This document shows, one piece after another, positions 54,841 through 64,000 of a stretch of 64,000 nucleotides of DNA. The DNA lies in NCBI GenBank assembly GCA_963966105.1, contig OZ014534.1:3889178-3953177 (forward strand), in the 5' to 3' direction. Below the pieces are notes generated by a model. That model worked only from the letters and a program-made list of their open reading frames with translations. It made no database searches and was not told where the DNA came from. The translations under genes were made by a program, and so were the position numbers. This DNA comes from Volucella zonaria (lineage: Eukaryota > Arthropoda > Insecta > Diptera > Syrphidae). Within the stretch, counting starts at the first letter, position 1, and the number at the start of each line of letters is the position of its first letter.

Positions 54841-55678
54841 CTGAAAATTTATCTACAGCTATACTTCAAAGTCAATTGAACAAGGACTAGAAAGGTCAGA
54901 TACAATAAAGAGATCAGGAAGGCCTGGAGGTTTCTTTGGAGCAAGAAGCGCAGGAAATCGCGCGGGCGGAAACAATGGAGCGGTATAGACAGCTGTTATT
55001 TTAATAAAAGGGGTCACAATAAAATGGGTCATTGACCACGCGAATCATGTCAACTGCAATCAGCTGGAAGCAAGAAGGTTTCGTCGAAGCAGCAGCAGCA
55101 GAAAAATTCAATACACTTTTGTGATCACAAGTGAATGCAATAAAATATAAAAAAAAGGGTCGAGTCTTTTATTGCCAAGTCTTAGGCGTAATCACTAAGC
55201 ATTTTTTTCAGTTAAAATATCGAATTTTTTGATCTGTGCCTTTCAATGGTCTAGATACCCCGCATTGCGTGTATTGTAAAAACATTCTCATTTCTTTTGC
55301 AAGTGTACTTGCTATACATTTGGTCCTTCGAGCCGGATTACACGTATGTAGACAGTTTTGAGCGAAAAGATAATTCGATAGACATTTAAAAGAGACAAAT
55401 TGCTACCTATAAAAAGTACTTAGACAGTGAGCGATAAATTTTAACTAAAGAAATCTTATTCCTGAGTCGCATTATACGTTTTTCCGTGTGTATGCCAGAG
55501 TTTTACTTGGGAAAATTCAAGACTCTACTTGTGACAAGGAAGCAACGCTTAATTTCAAGACCCTACTGGAGCTGGTGCGATAAGGAAGCAACGCTTAATA
55601 ACAGGTGTGCGGCCTTTTTCTAAACTCTTATTCAAATAAATTTATTTAAACCTGTGACTAGGTCCCTAGCCAAAACTT
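54841..55678. other. no gene; possible Pao leader
   Basis: AAGGAAGCAACGCTTAAT occurs twice (55,536-55,553 and 55,582-55,599). This could be part of a Pao LTR or leader, but no LTR boundary or primer site was found. The rest shows nothing. Confidence 0.4.
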
Positions 55679-56450
55679 GTGGAGGAATTAGCCGATGAAA
55701 TTAAACAGCTGGTAGATACCACAAATGAAGTCAAGCAATCTCTCGCAAATCTTGGCGTTCCGGTAGACTCATGGGGAGATGTTCTTGTTTTTCAAACGGT
55801 TCAGAAACTGCCGCGGACCACTCTCTCGCTTTGGGAATCACACGTTTCATCCTATGCAGATTACCCGGAATATTCGTTGCTAGAAGACTTCTTACTAATG
55901 AGGTCAAGAACCTTAGATCTTATTGGACAAACAACGTCAAATTTTGGTCAATTGAAATCCAAAAGAACAATTTCTGTCACTGTTCGTTCTCACAATTTAA
56001 CAGTTTTAACATGTTCAATGTGTCAAGACCGCCATTCAATACGAAATTGCTTCAAATTTAATGCATTAAATATAGGAAAAAAGCAGGACATTTTTAGGAA
56101 ATATAAATTTTGTATTAACTGCCTGTCGAATGCACACACCACGCAAAACTGCACAAGCATCTTCACGTGTTCGCTGTGCAACCAGAAGCATCATTCGTTA
56201 CTGCATGAAATTGAGCCAGTCAACGCAATGTATGTTGAAGGGTCATGCGCGCAACCAAATGCCGCAACTCAAGCCCCATCAGGAAACCTATCGCCCTCCA
56301 CATCCGCTTTAGCTCACAACATTTATGTAGCAAAAACTGGAAAGTTACAAACTGTACTCCTGGCTACAGCAATAATTAAAATTTTTACAACTGGTGGCAA
56401 CCTTCTTTCATTCCAGAATCCGCCGCATCGGCATTAAATCTCAAATGGGA
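55679..56450 (+). pseudogene. Pao-type element gag, C-terminal part
   Basis: An open frame of 252 codons without a proper start: it opens with GTG and corresponds to mid-Gag, so the N-terminal half is missing. LGVPVDSWGDVLV and TTLSLWESHV are typical of Pao/BEL Gag. A zinc-binding array follows: CSMC-x3-H-x4-C (residues 112-124), a perfect CCHC (CINC-x4-H-x4-C, residues 145-158) and a C-x2-C plus His pair (164-176). It ends at a stop near 56,435. Residues from position 46 on recur identically at 61,997 onward. Confidence 0.85.
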
Positions 56451-58740
56451 GAAGAACTACGTTCAGGTTTTAGGAGTTGGACAAACGAAAACGGGTATCT
56501 CAAAGCACAAGGTTTCTTTTACTATGTTCTCGAACTATAACAAAAACTTTAAACTACACCTTACCGCTTTAGTATTGCCAAAGCTTACAGCAATCCTTCC
56601 AACGCACAATGTTGCTGGTGCTAACTGGAGTCACATCCAGAATATTGAACTCGCTGACCCAGCATTTAATAAACCAAGCAAAATAGATACCATATTTGGC
56701 AGCGATATATATCTATCACTCCTTTTAGAAGGCATTCTTAAGGGGGAACCCAGGACACCAATGGCACAAAAGACAGAACTTGGTTCGGTCCTTTCGGGTG
56801 GTATTTCATCAAATAACCAGTTAATGGTAACTTATCTACACGCAACGGTCGAAACTCCTATCGTATCTTGCTTAAATTCTGGGAGCTTGAGGAAGTGTCA
56901 AAGAAAAAGATGCTTTCGGTAGAAGAAGAAAGATGTGAACTGCATTTTATAAGAACTCATCAACGTTAGACTGACGGAAAATATGTAGTTCAGCTTCCTT
57001 TTAAGGAAGGAACACGGCCCACGCTTGGTCTTTCAGAAAAATCAGCCCTTGTTAGATATCTTCAATTTGAAAATAGATTTTTATCGAATGCAGTATTTTA
57101 CAGTGAATACAGGAAGGTCTTCGAGGAATACAAAGAGTTAGGTCATATGATTGAAGTAGATATCTCGTCAATTCCAGATGCGCATTATTTCGTTCCCCAT
57201 CACGCTGTCATAAAGCAATCAAGTTCGACTACGAACCTCAGATTGAACATCAGTCAATGAGCATCTGTTAGTTGGCCAAAGGTTGCAAGATGTTATCATT
57301 GTGCATCTCGCGCGTTTCAGGAAACACACAATTGGCTTCATATCAGATATCAACAAAATGTATAGACAGATCTGGGCTCCCATGGAAGATTCAATGTACC
57401 AACTCATCTTGTGGAGAGATGCCGAAAACGAAGAGCTGAAGACATATCGCCTTAACACTGTCATATTCGGCACAGTCACAGCACCATATTTAGCAGTTCG
57501 CACATTGCAGCAACTCCCCGTCGATAAGCGAGACGACTATCCAATTGCAGTGAAAATAGCAAAGGAAAACTTTTACGTGGATGACGTGATACACGGGCAA
57601 ATTCGGAAGACGAAGCCTTCGAAATGCAAAGACAGCTTACTGCAATGATCACATGCGGTGGTTTCCCGCTAAGAATATGGGCCAGCAATAGTGAGAGGTT
57701 ATTGAAAGCCATACCTACCAAGGATCGACAATTTCAACTTCCTTTCTCATTCAATGGAGCGAGTACAACTAAAACTCTGGGAATTCAGTGGCATCCTGGG
57801 AAGGATATATTTAAATTCAAATTTTGTGCTCATCAAACAAAGTCAAACACGAAACGAACCATTTTATCTGATATAGCTCGCCTATATGACCCAATGGGAT
57901 GGATTGCTCCCTGCGCCATTGTTTAAAAAATCATAATGCAGAGCATTTGGAAACAATACCAGACTTGGGACAGCGAACTCAAGCCCGCTATTGTTTCGTC
58001 GTGGCATGCCTTGAAAGTTGAGCTAGCCGCACTCAATCTCCTTGAAATTCCTCGCTGGATAAATATTACCAACGGATCGCAACTTGAAATCCACGAGTTT
58101 TGCGATGCCTCGGAAAAGGCCTATGCAGCAGCGGTATATGTTCGAGTAATCAACGACGAAAGAATCTCTCAAATCGTACTAGCGTGGATTAAAACAGCCC
58201 CGCACATTCGAACCACATTTGTGGCCAACGGAGTTGCCGAAATTCAGGATCTAACGAATCCTAATTGCTGGAACTATGTTTCCTCCAACGAAAACCCAGC
58301 GGACGCAGCATCGAAAGGATTATTTCCCAAGGAGCTCCTTGAAAATAAACATTGGTGGTATGGTCCACAGTTCTTACAACGTTTGATAAGAAATTGCATC
58401 CGAAGTGGAAGGTACAAAACACGGAGCTGGAAACAAAAACCGCAGAGTTGTCAAAAACAAAGAATCTTCTGACCACAATAGGGTGTCAATTTAGAAGAAT
58501 GTTTCAGCTTTACGTTCATCACATAAATCAACTTTTCTGGCGGTTTTCTTCTTTACAGCGCTTGGTAAGAGCTACGGCGTATTGGCTGCGATTTATCAAC
58601 AACGCGCTAAATAGATCGACGGGTTTATCTGGGCCACTATCCGTAGAAGAACTTGCAACTGCCAGAACGCGATTAATCACTATCGTGCAGCAAGAATACT
58701 TCGCTGAAGAAAAGTCAACTAAAGGGAGAAAAGGGTAGTA
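56451..58740 (+). pseudogene. Pao-type pol: protease, RT and RNase H
   Basis: Protease region in 56,524-56,922 (LPKLTAILP, DTIFGSDIYLSLL). RT begins near 57,000 (KYVVQLPFKEG-like, after a stop at 56,969). It continues in 57,283-57,648 with DINKMYRQIW and the catalytic YVDD at 57,574-57,585. 57,624-57,926 is the RT thumb (LGIQWHPGKD and LYDPMGWIAP). 57,936-58,472 is the RNase H region with HEFCDASEKAYAAAVYVR. Later parts run to about 58,740. Breaks at 56,437, 56,920, 56,969, about 57,260, 57,650 and 57,925. The order and motifs identify a BEL/Pao-superfamily element different from the one at 8.3-22.2 kb. Confidence 0.85.
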
Positions 58741-59920
58741 AATTGGTGAGATTATCGCCCATGATTGACGAAAAACGGATAATTCGAGTCGGAGGGCGAC
58801 TAGAAAATGCAGATCTGCCTTATTATTCTCAACGCCATCCAATAGTATTACCAGCTAATGATGTCCTCACGACGCTCATGGTTCATGATGCTTATATGAG
58901 ATAGCTTCATGGTGGTCAGCAACTCATGATGGCAACACTTCGCACTGAATATTGGATATTGCAACTTAAATCGAACGTTAGAAGTTGCATTCATAAGTGC
59001 CTGAAATGTTATAGACACATGGCAGCTCCAATACAGCAAAAAATGGGAAATTTACCAGCCCAACGTGTTAATGAAGCTCGTCCATTTTAAACATCTGTCC
59101 GGTGCAGTGAAAGGCAATAAAGGGACGTTGCAGAAAAACCAGCAAGGCCTACATTGTAATCTTCATCTGCTTCAGTACGAAGGTAGTTCATCCGGAGCTT
59201 GTTAGCAATTGTAGCACTTCAGCGTTTTTTGCAGCCTTTAGATGACTTACTGCCTGCCGTGGGATATGCGCGAACCTCCACAGCGGCTGTGGAACAAATT
59301 TTCAAGGAGCTGCACGAATCATCGGTTTAGTAAAACACAGCTTCAAAAGGAATGGACGGAGGACATTGCTACACAACTTCAGGCAAATGGAATCTCCTGG
59401 CACTTTAATCCCCCGGGCGTTAAGTCCATGACATATCATTTGAAGCGAATTATCGCTCCACATTCCCACATTTGAAGAGTATGCAACAGTACTAACACAA
59501 GTGGAAGCGTGCTTAAATTCAAGGCCACTTTGTCCAGTTAGTGAAAACCCAGAGGATTTGTCAATATTAACACCAGGACATTTCCTAATCGAGGCTTCAC
59601 TTAACACTGCACCAGAAAGAAATTTGGGCAACATCAAGGAAAATCATTTAGACAGATGGAAACTTCTGCAGAAAATACAAAAAGACTTCTGGAAGAAATT
59701 GAAATCAGAGTATCTGGTTCGACTGCAACAGCGCTCAAAATGGCTCATTTTAAATCCAAGTCGTAACTTCTGACTGACGAACAAATACCTAATACGCTTT
59801 GGCGTCTTGGCGCCTCATCACAATCAAAACAGCAACCACGACACTGAAGCGTCCGATCATCAAAATTTGCCTTCTTCAAATTGCAAATTACAATAGTAAA
59901 GGTGATCCCACAAACACACA
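58741..59920 (+). pseudogene. Pao-type integrase
   Basis: Starts with IRVGGRLENADLPYYSQRHPIVLP (about 58,775-58,850). The HHCC zinc domain follows (MVHDAYMR, then CIHKCLKCYRHMA near 58,985-59,025). The core is badly decayed between 59,070 and 59,480. The C-terminal frame 59,501-59,773 holds NSRPLCPVSENPEDLSILTPGHFLI, a standard end of BEL/Pao integrases, with a basic tail. The last recognisable residues lie near 59,880. No intact catalytic triad could be read. Not functional. Confidence 0.8.
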
Positions 59921-60859
59921 CATATAATAACCAATTCAAAAAACATTTTAAAGTTCTAAAAATTAAATTATAATAATTGATTAAGCTAATTAAATTATCC
60001 ATTAAACATAACATAATATTGCCACACACCCACTTCTTCTTCCTTCTTCTTATTTTTACATGTACACATCTGCGAACACTTGGAAGAGTTTACCGCCCAC
60101 ATACATACATCAAACGAATGACTCTCGGCGACCCGTCGACACCGACTTCGGTTCTTGTGGCCCGGCAGGATGTTGCAACCCAACATTGAGTCAGAGGATC
60201 CAAATCGCTGGATTGCATTTTTTCGTCCTCAATTTGCCGACGCAAAATGACATTCGCTTACATAGCCCAGTTCAAGCGAGCAAATTGGGCGATCAGGAAA
60301 ATTAGAAAAGAGGCCAACGTATACAAACAGCACACAAATTTTAAACCCTTTACAGAGATTAGTCAAGACCTTTAAAACGGATCGGACTGAATCCTCATCC
60401 ACATCACATTCAGACTCATAAGGCTCATAATTTTTCATCACTAATAAACAACGCAAATAAAACAAATGATTGGATCTCCATGCCGATTATGGAAAAAAAA
60501 CTACGAGTAATTTCACACACAAAACAACGCAAATCAATAAGAATAAGAGGAAATAGTGAAATAAAGTTGAGTGGCATGGGGAAATAAACGAAAACATTGA
60601 GCAGCACAATAAAGTAGATACACGTAATAAATATAAACAGATATATGGTATGAAATAGTTAGATAAAATAAGTAAGTGATCAATTCAAAATTATAGTTAA
60701 TGCAAGTAATCGTATTTTAGGTGAAAAAATTATTAAATAATTCATAATACTGCTCCGGATGACATCATTGTGTTGTTATTGTCATTGCCGATATTTCTGT
60801 TGAGGGGAGAGAGCATGAGATACTTATTCCTTTGAAAAGAGGATGGTAATGCTCTCTGT
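59921..60859. other. Pao 3' region, no gene
   Basis: Expected to contain the Pao 3' UTR/LTR. No matching 5' LTR is present in the window, so boundaries cannot be set. Short frames show no motif. Confidence 0.4.
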
Positions 60860-61255
60860 TTAGCGTGGAAAGTAAGCCGAATTAGGAATGGTCTATCACT
60901 GCTCACAGATTTGTATTTTTGTACTACTGCGAAATGTTTTAATTGTGTGTCTCATGTTTGTATAATTAACTGGTATGACATAGTAGTCTGGCGAGCTTAA
61001 AAAAGAAAATAGATAAACAGTGTACTAATCAGGATGGAAAGTTAAGCACAAATCCGGAGCGTTGGTGGGATGCCTGCAAAAGCCTCATTTATAAATGAGG
61101 CTAGGTTGATTTTCGCAGCAAAGATCTCAACTAACTTTCCTTCGGGTGTAATTCATGAATAGCGTTAAGACACCCAGAATTGAATTGCGCCCTAATTGTA
61201 AGCACGTATATTCTACAAAAGCCAACATATTAAATATACAATAGTTGAGAAACTC
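60860..61255 (-). repeat. diverged endonuclease fragment of the 43-45 kb LINE
   Basis: Words such as GGTATGACATAGTAGTC, GAAAGTTAAGCACAAATCC and TTTTCGCAGCAAAGATCTC occur in the same order and spacing as at 44,540-44,720. It is a strongly decayed copy. Confidence 0.65.
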
Positions 61256-61996
61256 CAAGCTGAGCCCATCAGCTGGTATAGCCATGTACAAAGGCGATCG
61301 TCAGAGATTTTAAACTGAAAAACGAGAGAAGCTCAAGTTCCTAGAAGTGTGCATTCAGTCAATTTTCTGAAAACTTAGCTTGACTAGAGCGAGAAAGCTG
61401 ACTGACTTCACTTATCTATTGTAATTCATCCTCGAAGCTAAACATATGCGTGTCATCTTCGAGATCAAACTTCTTCGGACTAAGCATGTTGCATCGACTT
61501 TGCCGGTTACTGGATTTACACAGATATGATAAGACCAATTTTATCATAAGCGTCAGTTGTTCGGCGAAGAAAGCCTTCGCGATGATAACTCGTTACTTCT
61601 TCGCCAGACTCCAATACAGGTTTCGGCTGCTTGGAAGATTTTCCTTGCTTACATAGCCTTCCGCTAGATATACTGGTGAATTTTCCTTCCCCTTAATACA
61701 TTTATAAAAGACGACATTCCTACAGTTTACAACTCGCTAGGTAAATCTGAATCTGATCTCCAAACTGTAACAATATGTTGGTAATGAACTATGTATTCAT
61801 ACTAAAAAAAACAAGATGAGCTCAAGGCTTTGCACAATACTCTCAGCACATCCTGGCTAGTTCTGCAATAGAACACAAGGTTTCTTTGAATACGTTCTAA
61901 CATTTCTAAAAAGTTAACGGATTTTTGCAGCCCCTCGGCAGAAAATACTGTAGACTAGCATCTAAGCTACCATTTCGACATTTGATGGGTTAAATT
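61256..61996. other. no recognisable gene
   Basis: About 740 bp without recognised motif. Ends abruptly at the start of the duplicated Pao segment. Confidence 0.4.
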
Positions 61997-64000
61997 GGAC
62001 CACTCTCTCGCTTTGGGAATCACACGTTTCATCCTATGCAGATTACCCGGAATATTCGTTGCTAGAAGACTTCTTACTAATGAGGTCAAGAACCTTAGAT
62101 CTTATTGGACAAACAACGTCAAATTTTGGTCAATTGAAATCCAAAAGAACAATTTCTGTCACTGTTCGTTCTCACAATTTAACAGTTTTAACATGTTCAA
62201 TGTGTCAAGACCGCCATTCAATACGAAATTGCTTCAAATTTAATGCATTAAATATAGGAAAAAAGCAGGACATTTTTAGGAAATATAAATTTTGTATTAA
62301 CTGCCTGTCGAATGCACACACCACGCAAAACTGCACAAGCATCTTCACGTGTTCGCTGTGCAACCAGAAGCATCATTCGTTACTGCATGAAATTGAGCCA
62401 GTCAACGCAATGTATGTTGAAGGGTCATGCGCGCAACCAAATGCCGCAACTCAAGCCCCATCAGGAAACCTATCGCCCTCCACATCCGCTTTAGCTCACA
62501 ACATTTATGTAGCAAAAACTGGAAAGTTACAAACTGTACTCCTGGCTACAGCAATAATTAAAATTTTTACAACTGGTGGCAACCTTCTTTCATTCCAGAA
62601 TCCGCCGCATCGGCATTAAATCTCAAATGGGAGAAGAACTACGTTCAGGTTTTAGGAGTTGGACAAACGAAAACGGGTATCTCAAAGCACAAGGTTTCTT
62701 TTACTATGTTCTCGAACTATAACAAAAACTTTAAACTACACCTTACCGCTTTAGTATTGCCAAAGCTTACAGCAATCCTTCCAACGCACAATGTTGCTGG
62801 TGCTAACTGGAGTCACATCCAGAATATTGAACTCGCTGACCCAGCATTTAATAAACCAAGCAAAATAGATACCATATTTGGCAGCGATATATATCTATCA
62901 CTCCTTTTAGAAGGCATTCTTAAGGGGGAACCCAGGACACCAATGGCACAAAAGACAGAACTTGGTTCGGTCCTTTCGGGTGGTATTTCATCAAATAACC
63001 AGTTAATGGTAACTTATCTACACGCAACGGTCGAAACTCCTATCGTATCTTGCTTAAATTCTGGGAGCTTGAGGAAGTGTCAAAGAAAAAGATGCTTTCG
63101 GTAGAAGAAGAAAGATGTGAACTGCATTTTATAAGAACTCATCAACGTTAGACTGACGGAAAATATGTAGTTCAGCTTCCTTTTAAGGAAGGAACACGGC
63201 CCACGCTTGGTCTTTCAGAAAAATCAGCCCTTGTTAGATATCTTCAATTTGAAAATAGATTTTTATCGAATGCAGTATTTTACAGTGAATACAGGAAGGT
63301 CTTCGAGGAATACAAAGAGTTAGGTCATATGATTGAAGTAGATATCTCGTCAATTCCAGATGCGCATTATTTCGTTCCCCATCACGCTGTCATAAAGCAA
63401 TCAAGTTCGACTACGAACCTCAGATTGAACATCAGTCAATGAGCATCTGTTAGTTGGCCAAAGGTTGCAAGATGTTATCATTGTGCATCTCGCGCGTTTC
63501 AGGAAACACACAATTGGCTTCATATCAGATATCAACAAAATGTATAGACAGATCTGGGCTCCCATGGAAGATTCAATGTACCAACTCATCTTGTGGAGAG
63601 ATGCCGAAAACGAAGAGCTGAAGACATATCGCCTTAACACTGTCATATTCGGCACAGTCACAGCACCATATTTAGCAGTTCGCACATTGCAGCAACTCCC
63701 CGTCGATAAGCGAGACGACTATCCAATTGCAGTGAAAATAGCAAAGGAAAACTTTTACGTGGATGACGTGATACACGGGCAAATTCGGAAGACGAAGCCT
63801 TCGAAATGCAAAGACAGCTTACTGCAATGATCACATGCGGTGGTTTCCCGCTAAGAATATGGGCCAGCAATAGTGAGAGGTTATTGAAAGCCATACCTAC
63901 CAAGGATCGACAATTTCAACTTCCTTTCTCATTCAATGGAGCGAGTACAACTAAAACTCTGGGAATTCAGTGGCATCCTGGGAAGGATATATTTAAATTC
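61997..64000 (+). pseudogene. second copy of Pao gag-pol segment (direct repeat of 55,815-57,818)
   Basis: Starting at GGACCACTCTC, every line I compared matches 55,815-57,818 base for base at a constant offset of 6,182 bp. This includes the stops and frameshifts in gag, protease and RT. It covers the gag zinc-binding region, protease and RT up to the thumb, with YVDD at 63,756-63,767, and runs off the window end. Because the shared defects are identical it is a copy of an already dead element, not a new transposition. Confidence 0.93.

Overview
The window looks like A+T-rich, transposon-saturated DNA from an insect, most probably a true fruit fly (Tephritidae). Reasons: many mariner relics, including four copies of the rosa-type (DD41D) mariners that I know from tephritids; insect LTR elements (BEL/Pao, Gypsy, an errantivirus); Jockey- and LOA/R1-like LINEs; and one host-type exon of a ZP-domain protein with good splice sites. 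I found no bacterial gene organisation, rRNA, free tRNA gene or CRISPR.

Layout. 1-1.8 kb: end of an env-bearing LTR element. 2.6-3.2 kb: SINE plus scraps of a Jockey-like LINE. 3.8-7.5 kb: a mariner split by a 5'-truncated LINE with a 15-bp target duplication. 8.3-22.2 kb: a decayed BEL/Pao element holding two mariners (8.76-10.03 and 11.48-12.79 kb) and an errantivirus (13.2-20.3 kb), which itself holds a LINE tail (14.8-15.9 kb). 22.5-26.7 kb: LINE fragments interrupted by a mariner with a complete 349-codon transposase, then SINE, pogo-like and LINE 3' pieces. 27.6-31.8 kb: decayed LOA/R1-like LINE. 31.8-35.3 kb: minus-strand Gypsy remains. 33.0-42.7 kb: four rosa-type mariners, two SINE types and the ZP exon (39.15-39.39 kb, minus). 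43.0-47.9 kb: another LINE, a mariner relic and SINEs. 48.05-52.76 kb: the best-preserved Jockey-like LINE. 52.76-54.8 kb: a further LINE with a deleted mariner inside. 55.7-59.9 kb: a Pao-type element whose central 2.0 kb recurs, apparently base for base, from 61,997 to the window end.

How the parts relate. The window is a record of successive insertions rather than a working gene set. Several junctions can be read exactly, giving relative ages (BEL before its mariners and errantivirus, errantivirus before its LINE). Only the 24.1-kb mariner transposase and the ZP exon look intact. The many nested, mostly dead elements would fit an intron of a large gene, pericentromeric heterochromatin or a piRNA-type locus; the sequence alone does not decide between these.
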